From Powellomyces hirtus (lineage: Eukaryota > Chytridiomycota > Chytridiomycetes > Spizellomycetales > Powellomycetaceae), in the NCBI GenBank assembly GCA_025526995.1, contig JAHLKG010000008.1, positions 186,001-250,000 of the forward strand: a DNA stretch of 64,000 nucleotides, given 5' to 3'. A program made the position numbers and the translations under genes. Shown here one piece after another: positions 11,133 through 24,371 of this stretch (position 1 is its first letter; the number at the start of each line of letters is the position of its first letter). The notes under the pieces were generated by a model, which ran no database searches, had not been told where the DNA came from, and worked only from the letters and a program-made list of their open reading frames with translations.

Positions 11133-12800
11133 CTATGGTTTGTACTCCTTGATCAGATCGGTAAACTCGCCCAGTTCAACCAACACCTCACCGTTCCCGG
11201 GGCCTTCGCCCGCGTCCGGAGAGTTGTCCTTGAACGATCCGTCGCCCGACCACGATACAATGTCCATTGTTCCGGCCAATTTAGTGCCTCTACCTTCTTG
11301 AGCCACTCGGTGACGAGGGCTCTGTCCTGCAGGCCTTTGACGACATTCGGGAAGACCGGTTCGCTGGCGGCTTCGATCTCGCGCGCAGCGTTATAAAAGC
11401 TCTTGAGTTGCGGGTAGGTGAATCCGCCGAGACGGAGGGAGAGGTGGATGGCGCGGTAGAGAGCGACCGCCTTTTGCGGTTCGTCATTAGGAAGCGAGGC
11501 TGCAGCCATGAGGTAATTTTTCAGCGCTTCTTTGCCGTCGGTGATGTTGAATGTGTCCACGTCGGCGCGGTAAGAGAAGATGTAGCCGTTAGCGGCATAC
11601 GCCTCAGCGAGGTCGTATTGCCGGAAGCTTACCGAATATTGATGGTCAACGGTCATGCTGGCGGTGAGACCCTCAGCTTCGTACTAGCAATAATCTTTTC
11701 GCAGACTTGCAGGATCTCGGAAGCCGGGAACACGGCTTTGTCTTCGCTTTGCGCGTGTCCAATGGACAAGTAGTTGAGTAGAGCCACTAGGCAGCTGCGG
11801 TAGAAACTGGGCATGAGGACCACGCCGCGGTCTTCGATGCCCACGTTGGGGTACAGCTGGGATGTGACGGCTTCAATGAGAGCGACGGCGCGACGGAGGT
11901 AGGGGAGGGCGTCGCCGTTTCGGCCCATCATTCCAGAGGTCATGATGCCTACCATGAGAGTGCATCGCACACTTGAACTGATTTGGGGTCTGGCCACATT
12001 CCACCCTCCAGTTTTAACACTCGTTCGGAACGTCTCCACTGCTTCCGAGATAGACACTTCAGGTCCTACCGCCTTGGTCCTCGCCTGCTCAAACGGCAAC
12101 AGCATCTGCAGTTTCTGATAATTCCCTTCATCCAGGAAAAAGGTCCTGTTGTCCCTGATCACGGCGTTCGTGAGCTCCACCATAGTTTGCGCGTGGGCAT
12201 ACACGACACCACCCGACATCTTCTTCAACTGGGACAGCAAATCCAACCCGCCTTTGAATTCCTTGTAAGCCGCCCACAGCTTCTCGGCCGTAGAAGCCGG
12301 CGGCGGGTACATGCCGTCACCGGTGTAATTCGCCACGAGCTCCGCGAGGCGGTGCGGAGGGCATTTTGCATGCGTTTTTCGAGGTTGACCAAGTCGGCTT
12401 TGGTGGCGGCGTTGGTAGGTTCAAGCGACAGTGCTTTTTGCATGCATTCGCGGGCCGCGACGTAGCGTTGCAGGAACTGGTAGCTGCTGGCAAGACGCAT
12501 GTGGCCTTTGGCCCAGTCTGGCTTGAGGGAGACGCATGTCTGCGCATCGGCAACTGCCTATTCGACAAGAAAAATATTCCCATTCTGATGAACAAGGGGT
12601 GCTAATCAGGCAGGCCAACAATATAGACTTAACTCCGCCTACTCACCATACATCTTCAACAACGGTTCGAGTGCAAGACATGATTCGTGGGGTCAGCCGA
12701 AATGGCGAGACTGTATTGTGTGAATGCGGCCGCCCATTCCTGGCGGGCAAACAGGTCGTTGCCTTCCTTCTTGAGTTGCTCTGCTTTTGCGGTTATGGTT
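11133..12800 (-). pseudogene. TPR protein gene with four single-base frame breaks
   Basis: An STI1-like tetratricopeptide region opens the gene: AEQLKKEGNDLFARQEWAAA, then LKPDWAKGHMRLASSYQFL and ARECMQKALSLEPTN. A large unrecognised C-terminal domain follows, ending GEFTDLIKEYKP. One intron with a GTGAGT donor lies near 12643. The coding sense is continuous only if the frame is shifted at about 12655, 12350, 11682 and 11293. Each time the sequence looks one base short, and each time a short homopolymer or repeat lies at the break. Between breaks the protein is well formed, without scattered stops. This is either a very young pseudogene or a set of assembly deletions; the neighbouring genes are intact. 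The start is unclear, since no ATG is in frame before AEQLKK. Confidence 0.6.
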
Positions 12801-13933
12801 CGATGCTTTCAGATATCACACGGGGTTGATTTTGGAGTGTGTGGCTCCGACTTCTTTTCTTTTTGTTCTTGATGTATTTTTTTTTTGTTTTTTTTTTTTT
12901 TTTTCAAACGCACGCAGTTTTAGAAATCCTCCGTCGCTCAATTCATGTAGTCCGCCAAGTCTGCTATGTATGTGACTCGGGCATGAAGCATTCGGCTTGG
13001 CGACATAAAATGTGTGCTATGCCATTACACATCTGGTACACGCATGTGTCAGATAGACAAAGCCTGCGTTGCACTATTTAAAGAACTACTGGCTACCGGT
13101 ACGCCCAGAGACAACTCATTGATTGGGGATAGCTGTTACGCGTGAAGGATTGATGGGGCTACCAGTGAACGGCCGTCCATGTCGCCTTATTTGTTCCGAT
13201 GTTCAGGTTTCAATCATGCCAACAGTTGCCACTATGTGTATTGCAGATTATCATGGACAGCTGAGAACATGTACTGATGTGTGATTTTCTATATGTGCCC
13301 ATCCGGTCGTTTCACGAGGCAACCAACGATCGAGCGTTCCTGGTGTCGATTTTGCTGCCTACAAAGTGCTTATGCTTCTGCGGGGAATCTGCGAATGCAG
13401 ATCCAAAGACGGACCAGACCAAACTGCACCATCACAGGATTGAAATAACAACAGCGCTTGTGACGTTTACAACACATATTGTAAAACCTAATCTTTGATG
13501 CCGTGATACTATTTCGGGGTCTACCCAGTTACTATTTTTATCAACCCTTCAATTAAATGGGGGAACTTAAGGGACCACGCCTGGGCAGGGCGAGAAGAGA
13601 AAGTCATGTAATATGCTCCGGAAAACCACGGCTTCTAAATACCGCTCGATCACACAATCCGAGGGTGGTGCGTGGATCGTCCTGTAAGAAACTGCTTTTG
13701 TTGATTGGAAGGAAAGCATATCCTTTGGAAAAGCTCGTAGTGGTTTGAGGGGATTTGCGTCGAGTGTATATCCTTTCGTTCTGTGAGATCTTTGAGAACC
13801 CTCCCTCCATACGGAGTTGTTTTATCACGCCGTGCTATCAAATCGGAGTTTTCGCTACGACGACGCTGGAACTTCACCTCCCCACCACCATCAAGGCTTT
13901 TTTTCTCGTTTCTCCTGACGGGCCCAGTCCACA
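12801..13933. other. Long intergenic region, no gene seen
   Basis: About 1.1 kb between divergent genes, with T-homopolymers near 12865-12905. Open frames are short and feature-free. It holds the promoter of the FHA-RING gene. Confidence 0.5.
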
Positions 13934-15688
13934 ATGCCAGGACCATCGACGCTTCCAACAAGCACAGCTGCCCCGCCAGCAGCAGGTGCCCCCGCGGGAA
14001 GTGCGCAAACGGATTCTGGGGAGATACGTCTGCAACTGATCCCGCACAGTGATGTCATGGGCCGGCCGGCGCTGGGTGAAGTCGTCGAGAGGGCGTTCAA
14101 GGAAGGAATGACGGTGCGCATTGGACGGCAGGTTATTAAGGATGGACAGCCGACTGTCATCAAGGGGCAGAAACAGCCGCAGGAAAATGATATATGGTTT
14201 GCGAGCAAGGTGGTTAGTCGGAATCATGCGGAGATGTGGGTCAAAGATGGACAGGTAAGAGGTCCAACACGATCAACAGTTACGGTTAAAACCACCGACA
14301 CATGTCGGCCAGAGTTGAGAGGTTTTCGCTGGACAGATTTCTTAATTTCTTCTTCCTGCTTTAGATATATGTAAAAGACATCGGAAGCTCTTCTGGCACA
14401 TTTCTCAACAAGATGCGCCTCAGTCCCTCTGGAAAAGAAAGTCGCCCATATCCGTTGAAAGAGGCAGATCTGATCCAGTTTGGAATAGATTACAAGGGAA
14501 AGCCAGATGGTAAGTCAATTGATGTGAGTGCAGTAATGTATTGAAAGGAAACAGCAAGCTCAATTTCACACATTTTAGATATTTACAAAAGCATCATGGT
14601 GCGAATTGGATTTTATGACCAGTCATGGGTGCAGAATCAACGACGAAAAGCAAATCCCGTCCGGTAAAATTAGATTGCACCTTGGCGGATGGATTCTTTC
14701 TTCCTTTTCCTTTGCCAAGTATCTCACATTCGTTTTCCTTAGATTCCGAACTGCGCTGAAAATGCTTCTGGCGGCCGCGAACCCGTTTGCTTCCGTCAAC
14801 AACGACCAAGCCGACGACGAATCCGCGGGCACCGACTGTTGCATCTGCATTGGCGCCATCGGCCCCTTCCAAGCCCTCTTTGTCGCTCCCTGCTCGCACT
14901 GCTACCATTACAAATGCGTCCACAGTCTCCTCGCGCAGTCGGCCATGTTCCAATGCCCCATGTGTCGGCAGGTAGCCAATCTGGCCGCCAGTGTCAGCAC
15001 TGACGATTTATTTGAAAATGCCAGCGCTGCTGACAGTGGCGCTTCGGCAGAGGGGATTTCGAGGCAGATGGGCCAGCTGCGTGGGGAAGGAGAAGGCGAG
15101 AATACCCAGGAGACGAACGCAGAAACCACACTCTCTGGCCCATTGGCAAATCCACTGGCTCGATTGGTCTTGGAACGACAACAACAATCGAGCCCAAGTG
15201 GAGACGTTACCCCCAGAAACAACGAGCGCTCAACGACCCCGGCTCTGCCCTCGGCCGATTCTGACAGCACCTCCTCTGTCCGGAGCCCCGTCGACCGGCT
15301 CCGCCCCATGTCCGAGGGTCCTGGATCCGGTGCAACCACTCCAGAACACGGCAACAGTACACCCACAGCGCGTCGGCACAAACGTCGCTCAAGCAGCTTG
15401 ACCAGCAAACTAAACGCCCTTTTGCGCCGTGGCGACAAAAGCAATCGTGAATCGGAGGATACATCCCCCCTGTCCCCAACATCATTGATGCGCGAAGAGG
15501 CGGCCGCCAGTAGCAGCAGCGCCGCCAACGCCGCTAACGCTGCCCAGGAGCCCATGCCAGATACAGAAGATGATTCTGAGCCCACATCGCCCGTTGCGGA
15601 TGTGCGGGCTCCTAAGCAAAACATGGCTTCCGGGGAAGGGGTTGCTTTGAACGCCGACTCGGATGACGTGAGTGTCATAGAGGACTGA
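13934..15688 (+). CDS. DMA1: Dma1-like FHA-RING E3 ubiquitin ligase
   Basis: Ubiquitin ligase joining a phosphothreonine-binding FHA domain to a RING. In yeasts Dma proteins restrain cytokinesis and septation when the spindle checkpoint is active. Four exons (13934-14254, 14365-14509, 14579-14663, 14743-15688) join in phase to about 498 residues. The FHA domain covers roughly residues 45-170, with VRIGRQV, SKVVSRNHAEMWVKDGQ and DIGSSSGTFLN. The RING (about 210-255) shows CCICIG, PCSHCYHYKC and QCPMCRQ, with all metal ligands visible. The C-terminal half is Ser/Ala-rich and disordered, longer than in yeasts. CHFR shares the FHA-RING order but is larger. Confidence 0.9.
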
Positions 15689-16611
15689 GAGAATTGATGG
15701 ATGGGCCGGTGTGCTGTGTATCTGGTTGGGGATGGGGTTCCCCGATGTGCGCGAAAAAATCCCACTGCGAAAAATCATTACGAGTAGCTGTGTTATCAGT
15801 ACATTTTCATTGTCCATTTTGAGGGGTAGATCCAGTTTCAGTTTGTGGGTGGGTGAGATTTTTTTTTTATCGCCCTTTGGACAGTTATTATACTTCCGCC
15901 ACCCCGCGATCGATCTTCAGAAGCGAGACTACAGTATTACAATGCCGCAAGGAGAGGAACCATGTCAACGTCACAATTCATTTCCCCAGTATTCGGAACC
16001 GCGTCACGTTGCACATGTGGCACCGTCTCAGATTATATTGCCAGCTCACTCCCTGATTGCATGAGGGAGTGATAATTGGAGTGCGGCAGGTAATCTTTAG
16101 ATGTGGCGTAATATTAGCGCCCCTTCCTTCCTGCCTTCCTTCCTTCCATCAGTGCAGTCGCTCAGTCAGTGAGTAATCGCCTTCGCGCACGCGTCAATTC
16201 ATCGAGTAAATCAATCAATCAAGCAATCAATCAAGGGGCCCCTCCTGTATCCCATCCTATCATCCCTTTACATTCAATATCCATACATTATTAATATCCA
16301 TAAACATTCCCACGCTATCGCCGTTCACCGTTCCATTTTTTATTTCATTTTACTTTCATTCATCCCGCCCATTGGACTTGGATCCTATCACAAGTCGACA
16401 ACTATGCCGTCCGTTGATAGATAGATAGATAGATTATATACCTTCCCTCTATCTGCGTCGCCAAGAATCGCACGGACACAACATCACTTCTTTCTGCATC
16501 ACATATATCTAACCATCATTGATCTCACAAACCCACAATTCCAATTCGTCAAACAAGTCGTCCAGAGCAAACACTCGTTTAACTCATCGCACAACCCGAA
16601 AGCCATTCATC
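15689..16611. other. Intergenic region with microsatellites
   Basis: No gene seen. It contains a CTTCC-type pyrimidine repeat at about 16125-16150, short ATCA repeats near 16205-16235 and a GATA run at about 16417-16434, upstream of the transporter gene. Confidence 0.5.
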
Positions 16612-18888
16612 ATGAGCCATACGTCGTGGGACTCGACGACTCGGTTGCGCGTGCAAAACGACTACGACGCTGCTCAGCAATCAGACCAGCAACGACGCCG
16701 ACGCACCTTCTTGCAGATCGTCGATGACTACAGCGGCGATTTTGATCGTTCCGACCAGTCCAACGTGTCTCGCAAAGCCCGCGACAGCGTCTACGGCGGC
16801 TACAATGGACCGTACAATGGCGCTGGTGGTGTCCCTCCTGCGGGATTCAACCCAGAGCGCCGCCCTTCGGCGCTTGCGATGCCCGACCGCAAAGTCGACA
16901 TGACCACAAAGATCATATCATACATTCCTATCATTGATGTCATCCGGAACTACTCGAAAGAGTTGGCCGCCGGTGATTTCCGCGCAGGTCTCACCATCGG
17001 CGTTGTGATGGTGCTGCGTTCGATCGTCTTTGCCACCCTCGCCGCTGTTTCCGTCCCCGTGTCGTTGGTCTCGTCCATTGTGCCCGTCACAATCTATGCT
17101 ATCCTGGGAACCAGCAAGCAGCTATCCGTCGGGCCTGAAGCGCTAGCAGCTGTGCTGATTGGACAAACTGTCGCGGAGGAACTGGAGGTCTCCACTGATG
17201 GGATCACTGCCAATCAAATCGCTGCAGTCATGGCCTTGCTGGTCGGCGCATTCGCCCTTCTCTTGTCACTTGCTAGAGCGGGATTTTTGGACTCTGTTCT
17301 GACCGGATTTCTCAAGGTAAATAGCCCCAATGCCAGTTTATACACATGATGTCCGTCTTGCTCATCGCGACTCCTGTCCCCATTTGCCAGACCGGTTTCA
17401 TCTCGTCGGTAGGAGTTCTCATTGCAATCGAACAGTTACCCGAAATGATGGGCATCAACCTTGCGCTGAAACCCAAGCCCACAGCCTCAACATTTGAAAA
17501 GCTCATCGGAACCTCCAAGGCCATCATCCAATCCGCCCACATTCCTAGCATTGCCGTGGGTCTCAGCGCGGTCGCATTCATGTTCATCATGAAGTACGTC
17601 AAGGGAAAGACGACTATCAGTTGGCTTAAGGCTTTCCCTGAGGTATATGGCTGTACGCTGATGCTTTGCATCTCACGGCAGACATCTAACTTGCCATCCC
17701 GCCATTCCCCCCAGATTGTAATTCTCGTTGTGGTCATGATTGGTCTCAGTGCCGCAACCAATTTCCAAAAGCTCGGCATCCGCACATTGGGCAAATTCGA
17801 CAACCAGTTCCCCACCCCCGGAATCCCGCCATTGAGCATGGAACGAATCCAACGCCTCATGACCGGTGCACTCATCCAGACAGTCGTTGGATTCGTCGAA
17901 TCCATGGCTGTATCAAAGGATCTGGGCATGCAGTACGGTTACAACCCTAAACCCAACCAGGAACTGTTTGCGCTCGGAGCCGCGAACGTCATTGGTTCCA
18001 TGGTTGGTGAGTTCAACACGCTGCCATATTCACAACTTCCCCGTACTGATTCTGATTTTGTGTTTAGGTTGCTTTGTATCCATGGGCTCCCTCCCCCGAT
18101 CCAAGATCCTCGCAGATTCCGGTGGCCGCACCAACGTCGCCTCCCTCTGGACAGCCGTCTGGGTGACCGTCTTTGTCTTCTCGGCCGGCCCCATCCTCAA
18201 ATTCCTTCCCTTACCCACCCTCGCCGGGTTCGTCGCCGCCGCCGCCCTCAATCTCATCCACGTGCACGAGATCGTCTTCGTCTTCAAAGCCAAGTCGTGG
18301 GGAGAGATTGTCGGCATGCTCGGCGCGTTCGGAGCCACCTTCTTCTGGAACATTGAAATGGGCGCGCTCATCGTGCTGTTTGTCGCATCCATCCTCATTG
18401 TCCGTCGAAGTGTTGGTGTTAACATGGCCATCATGGGTCGCGTGGACATGGCGGGCGATGAGGGCGCTGCCAAGCGGTTCCTCGACATCCGAGACCACAC
18501 GGACGCCACTCTGCTTGACAACGTGCTTGTTCTTGGTGTGAAGAGCCCTCTCGTATTCTTCAACTCTGGAAACATCAGTGTCACCGTTGACCGTCTACTC
18601 AAGGCCCAAGCGGCATTGGAGGACGGATCGGGCTACGCCAAGAAAGCCGGGCAACAGACCATCATCTTTGACATGGAAAACTGTCCATCTGTCGATGCGG
18701 CTGCAGCCTTTCTCCTGCTGGAAAACATCCACACGTTCCAGAAACAGAAGATCCGGGTCATGTTTTCAGCCTTGAACCCCGTCCAACGCTCTTTGTTTGA
18801 TACTTCAGGCATAACCGTGGCAGTCGGACCTGAAAACATGTTCCGATACCTGGACGAGGCCGCTGCCTCTGCAACCAAGATCTACTGA
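16612..18888 (+). CDS. SulP-family anion transporter with STAS domain
   Basis: Membrane transporter of the SLC26/SulP family (sulfate or related anions). Four exons (16612-17316, 17391-17642, 17715-18006, 18068-18888) join in phase to 689 residues. After about 95 hydrophilic residues come 10-14 membrane segments, with the family block SKQLSVGPEALAAVLIGQ and GCFVSMGSLPRSKI. The C-terminal STAS domain starts near VLVLGVKSPLVFFNSGN and contains TIIFDMENCPSVDAAA. The ATG at 16612 is the first in frame. The transported anion cannot be told from sequence; sulfate is the default for fungi. Confidence 0.92.
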
Positions 18889-19129
18889 TAACTACATTGG
18901 CGAATCACTTTTGGCGAGTCAGAGTTGGGGGCTTCAACGTGTGCGTCTGAGTCTCGTTGTACATAAAAAAGCACAATCATATGGCATGTTTTGAAACTAG
19001 CTGGCGTTTATCGTTTTTGGATTCGCGATCCACCTCCCTTGAACGGTTCGTCATCCGTTAAATCAGGAGGCAAGACTAACACACAGCATTCTACGTGGTC
19101 ACCAGGTGATCAAGGGCAATCATGAGAGT

Positions 19130-20702
19130 TTATTTAAAATCACTTAAGCCAAACACTCTGAGATTTCCTTCCGGTCTCGAGGACGAGACCTCGTCCCCCG
19201 CATATGCTAGCAAATGCCTATTTGGGTGCCAGGCAATACTGTTGGTCGCAGCGCTGCATTGTATTGTATGTATCGTTTCACCCGTCTCCACAGAGGCCTA
19301 CAAGGAGAACAATGTACGTGAGAACCAGAACGTATCTGTGTGAAAATAAGGAAAGCGTCCCATACAATATCGATAACTCTGTCTTCGGACCCCGATGCGA
19401 TCAGCTCGCCGTCGTGACTGATGCTTATGGTTCGCACTGGCCATCTGGATGAAGAAGATGAGTAACGTTTCATCTGCAAGTTTCCGAGCGGGCGGATACA
19501 TACTCGAGTGTGCCGAATGTTCGTAGACAAATGAGTTCTTCAATATCCCATAAACAAATCAGCGCATCGGCGCTTCCCGTGGCGAAATATCTGAATGACG
19601 ATTGAGAGATTTATGTCTTGCCAGCAAATCAATGCAAATGGGAAGGTTGAAGAGATTCTGTTTGCATACCTTCCCTTTGGATCAAAATCCAAACAATATA
19701 GATTCGCAGTGTGCGCGTTGAGATCGATAACTGGCTTGAATCCGGGGAACTCTAGTACTCTCACGGTCCCTACAGTCCATTGCCGATGAGCAACTCCTTT
19801 CCGAAGTCCACAGCATCATATGGGTTACAAACCTTGTCCGGTGGTCATAAAGAAGAGATCTCCGGCAAAATTCCAACTGATTTCATTAATCTACAAAATG
19901 GCAGCCAGGAGGTCAGCCACTCATCCCCACCGATGTCATCCCGACTCAGTCTCACAAACCTCCACTTCATTTTTTATGGTATGCCATATGTATTTCTTTT
20001 CGCTCTTTGCATCGCCTCCCCCTCTTGGGTCAATGAACGCAACCACATCTTCCTTGGTGGCGTGAGAGAGTCAGAAGAAGATGCGAGACGGCGCTGCATG
20101 GCGGTAAAAGCCGCGGTGCCGATTACCTTATTTCCAACCGCAATGTTGCGCCCGTCGGGACTCCAGCACAGATTGATGTTTTCGCCAGTGGTCTGTACTT
20201 TTCGGATGTAGGGTGCAGCGCGTGATTTGTCGGCCGCTGAGTCGGAAGGTCGCAATGGTTAGCTTGCAATGGCTTTCTTATCCACGCCCGTTTATTCTTC
20301 CGCCGCTTCAGAACACCAGGCAAACTTACTTCTCACGTCCCACATGATGATCGAGCTGTCAAGGGATGCTGTCGCAAGGCGTTCTGGATGTGTGGGATCC
20401 CAACACAGTTGATCTACGTCTCCAGTATGTGCTTTTAATTCCAACGCATCTTTATTGCTCTATACAACAAGTGATGTTCAGCCCATCTTCATCTTTCGAC
20501 GTCATAGAATTTCCAGACATCTACACACCGTTCGCTCAATATTTGTCCACACCCGTGCGGTCTGATCTGCCGACCCGGAACCCAGCTTTTTGCCGTCAGA
20601 ACTCCATCCTACTGTCAGCACCTTCTGCTTGTGTCCCCGAAGCTCCTTCGTGTGTGCCGATGCCAGTAACGACTGCAGTCGTGGATAGTGAAAGGACGTC
20701 AT
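19130..20702 (-). CDS. THOC3: THO complex subunit THOC3/Tex1 (WD40)
   Basis: WD40 propeller subunit of THO/TREX, which couples transcription to mRNA export. At least eight short exons are recognisable. In order they encode ELRGHKQKVLTVGWSSDGKK, LELKAHTGDVDQLCWDPTHP, TTGENINLCWSPDGRNIAVG, INEISWNFAGDLFFMTTG, FPGFKPVIDLNAHTANLYC, FATGSADALICLWDIEELIC and WPVRTISISHDGELIASGSE. The gene ends with SIAWHPNRHLLAYAGDE and a stop at 19130. The order and wording of the blades match THOC3 specifically. The start at 20702 lies 172 bp from the divergent PGAP1 gene. Confidence 0.93.
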
Positions 20703-20874
20703 AGAAACCGAGAAAGTGTGTTATGCTAATTGCTGGAATGGCGAGCAAGCGTCTGAGGAGCGAGTTTCTACAAGAAGCTTCGCGGGTCATTGCATGCACA
20801 GCCACTGAGCGGAAATGATGACTCTGGTGAGCTTCACTTTCTTTTGACACCGCGTCAGAATTATAGCTCGTCAA
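20703..20874. promoter_or_regulatory. Short shared divergent promoter THOC3 / PGAP1
   Basis: Only 172 bp separate the two divergent start codons, so the genes must share one promoter region. No clear TATA box was seen. Confidence 0.5.
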
Positions 20875-23800
20875 ATGGCTCGAGGGCTGCTCACCTGCGG
20901 ACGTCGCTGGCGCAACAAGGAGCCTTTCGTTTTGTTAGGACTCAGTCTAGCCTCGCTCACGATCCTGGCATTAAGCATATGGTCGTTTGTTCGCCGGGGG
21001 CAGGACCCTTTCGGCTGTGAGATGACATACATGTGGCCGGACTACGTTCACATGAATACCTTCCAACCAACTGCAGCAAAGCTTTCTAAGTACTCCCTCT
21101 TTCTGTATAAGGAAAGAGATGGCGTTGATAGCACATTACAAGTAAGCGGTGGACGTGAGGCACCTGCGAGCAGCGTTGTGGGAACCTATGTTCAAGTGCC
21201 CATTGTTTTTGGCGTTTATCAAGGCGTGAGAGTTAAAGGATGTTACGCTTCTGCAGCCAGCGGGCATACCGGTTCTCTTTATACCAGGGAATGCCGGCAG
21301 TCATAAGCAAGCGCGGTCTCTTGGATCGGTCCTGACGAAAGATTATCGAACTTTGGCTTCGTCTTTGGGCGGAGAGCAGCTAGCGAAGCATATGCCTTTC
21401 GATGTGTTCACTAGTACGTTGAGAGCATGATGCAAGAGGACTTTGTCTAGCGCAACAAAGAAAAGAGAATAACAGAATATTTCTAGTTGACACCGATGAA
21501 GAGCTAGCAGCTTTCCAAAGGGATCTCGTTAAAGATCAAGCCTCTTATGTGAACGATGCAATCCAGTTCATCTTATCGATATACCCAACCTTGCCACAAT
21601 ATGAACCCCCATTTCCATCAGCAGTCATAGTTGTGGCCCACTCGATGGGAGGTCTTGTTGCCAGAACGCTTCCCACGTTATCCAATTTTGTGGCTGGATC
21701 AGTCAACACCATCATCACCCTAGCCACTCCGCATGTTGCTCCTCCGGCGCCCCTTGAATGGCGCTTGGCCAGACACTACCGTGACCTGAATAGAGTTTGG
21801 TCACAGCATTTGGGGGACGGCCCGACTGCAGTACAGGATACATTGGGACTGCGGAACAGTACGCTGATATCCATTGCGGGCGGAACCCATGATACGATGA
21901 TTTCATCTGCGTTGACTGAAGTCCGTACATTTCTGCCTCCGGAAAATGGATTCACGGTGTATTCGACATCGATGCCGAATGTGTGGACTGCTGCTGACCA
22001 CCGTGCGATCTTGTGGTGCAATCAGGTTGTTAAATCACTGTCGCGGGCTTTGTTCAAGGTTGTTGATAGTGCCTCCCCGCAAAAGACTATCGGTCGAGCG
22101 GATAGGTTGGAGGTGTTCAATCGAGAATTGCAGGGCACCATACAAAGCGCTGATGCAAATGATCCGCTTTGGCAAGGTGAGTTGTGCGCGGTGACCATAC
22201 TCCGAATCCCCAGCCTAATAGCATGGCCCTTGAAGAGTTATCTGAGCTCTCCGGGCCGACTACAATAAACGTAGATCCGGAAGATACCATTCGTCGAACA
22301 GGCGAGCAAGCTGATGGGACAAAGTCTTACCAATTCTCCGTCACACCGAAGCCTTCCAACCTTGATACTTTCCTCATGATGACTGATTCATCTGCATCGG
22401 ACGTTTTTGCGTGTCGAAGGAACGCAGATTCGAATGAGAGCTGCACAACAGCGACCAAACGAACGGAATACCGCATTCCGGGAAGAGTAAAGAGCAAGCC
22501 TTTGCGCTTGGTGGTTCTGCACCGAGGAGACTTGGGGAACTATGACACTATTTTGATACCAGCCAAGCTGGGACACGATGAGTTCTTATCAGCGGAAATG
22601 ATCAACGAAGCAGATAGCGTGCTTGAGATCCCATCTAGTCAATTTGGTATGTGAAGGGATATCTTTGCCGTGGCCGTACGCCTGACTCAACTCTTCTGTC
22701 AGGCCTGCTAGGCAATTTAGACGTTTCTCTCCCCCTCAATGCTGCCATGGCCACATTTCGAATACCATCCATCACCAATGGCCCGTTGAAGTACACTGTG
22801 CAATGGTCGCAACACTGCAAAGAACCCACACAGGCGCTCTTTCCGCCCATATTACATCAATCGTTTCGCTCCACGTCTGAAGCCAAATTCCTTACGGACC
22901 CAACTCAATCCCTCATCACATCGTATGGACACCCAAAGTCGGCACCGTGGATCCAGAGTGATGGTCTGGAATTGCGTGTACTGGCCGATCCCGCTTGCGG
23001 GCCGTTGCATCTCACGTTACGCATTGATTGGGGTTCGAGCTTGGGAGCTGTGGTGGGGCGCTACATGATGACACTGGTGGCTTTTTGCTTTGCGGTTGTT
23101 GTGCAATTGGTTGGCCTGACATTTGAATCATCAGGTCATGAAGGTACTGTATCCTCAGTAACAAACTCCCAAATGTTCTCGGTGGCTTTGACCGTCATCT
23201 AAACCTCCTCTCAGATTCAGATCGCGGCTTCTCCAGGATTGCAAAGCTCTTGATATGGAAAACGATACCCAAGACCGTCGTTCTTCTTTTTCTTCTTGGT
23301 CTTTCCCAAATCGTGCTCTTGAAACTTCCACTGGCAGATTCCTGGTTGTTTCATATTCGCGGGCTGTTCCTTAGTACAAATGGAGCATTCCTTACCTTTT
23401 TGCCACCTTTCATATACTGCATCTCAGCGGGTTTAGTTATGACCTTGTTTGGAATAGTACGAGTCGCGGGTTCTCTCGTCGGTGGCCTCAAGTTGTGCTC
23501 TGCTCGGTGAGAGGCAATGATTGCAGGAACTAGTTCACAATTCAATGCTAAATCCATAACCAGGTCGTGGATGCTGAATGTGCTTGTTGCGCTGACATTT
23601 CCTGCGAGCGTTATGTACCTTGTAATGTTCCTCGAATGTTTAAGTATCACGCCCCGTTCTCGAGCAGATGTGGTGAGTAAACTATCCAGGACCCATCTAA
23701 AGCACTTGTGAACTAACCGCGACATTAGGGAAAACTGAGTCATGCGAGGGCACTATGGCCAACCCACGAGCATGCTCAAGCGGTAGGGCTTCTCCTGCTA

Positions 23801-24207
23801 TGCTGTCAGGTCTTTATTGGCCCTGGTCTCATAATATGGGCCCGCGGACTCAAACATGGGTGGATTGAGCATTGGCCGTCTTGGGACACTGCGGACGTAG
23901 TTGCTACGATCCCGGCGATTTTATACATGCGGATCTTGAGTGAGCCGGTTTTGATGCGGGACCAAAACAAGTATGTTCCTGTTTTGTCTGTGTATCCTGC
24001 GAAGATGTGCTAAACTATTATGTTGACAGGACCCTTGCACGATTGACTCAGACACTCGTTCGTGGCATCGTGTTGCTCGCATTTTTATATGGCACACAGG
24101 AGACATACATCTTGTTTCCTGCTGTCAGTGCACTGCTTGTGTGGTTGTCGTTGGTGAGACTCGTACCCACATTCCAAGAAGGGCGAGTAGCACGGAAGGA
24201 TCTGTGA
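20875..24207 (+). CDS. BST1: GPI inositol-deacylase (PGAP1/Bst1)
   Basis: Endoplasmic reticulum lipase that removes the acyl chain from the inositol of GPI anchors, needed for export of GPI proteins. An N-terminal membrane anchor (LGLSLASLTILALSIWSF) is followed by CEMTYMWPDYV, the family signature. Next come GIPVLFIPGNAGSHKQARSL and the nucleophile elbow VAHSMGGLVART with its serine; TLATPHVAPP also fits the family. The C-terminal half has several hydrophobic segments. About ten exons span 3.3 kb; the last ends LVRLVPTFQEGRVARKDL. Length and domain order match fungal Bst1. The exon near 21300-21415 reads through KQARSLGSVL. Confidence 0.93.
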
Positions 24208-24371
24208 TGCCTGGTCGAGGCCCAATTCTGGATCTCAGCACAATCGTAGTCGATAAGGCAAAACGCAATTACAGATCACACAAATCATTGATAAAGACAG
24301 CAAGGATAAAACAATATGTACAGTGAACTTGGAATATGAAAGAATACACCTAGCCCGCTCAAAAAGGACAA

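Noticed and set aside
16519..16611. Earlier start for the SulP transporter
   Set aside because: That frame opens with TTG and its extra residues are low-complexity; the ATG at 16612 is the better start.
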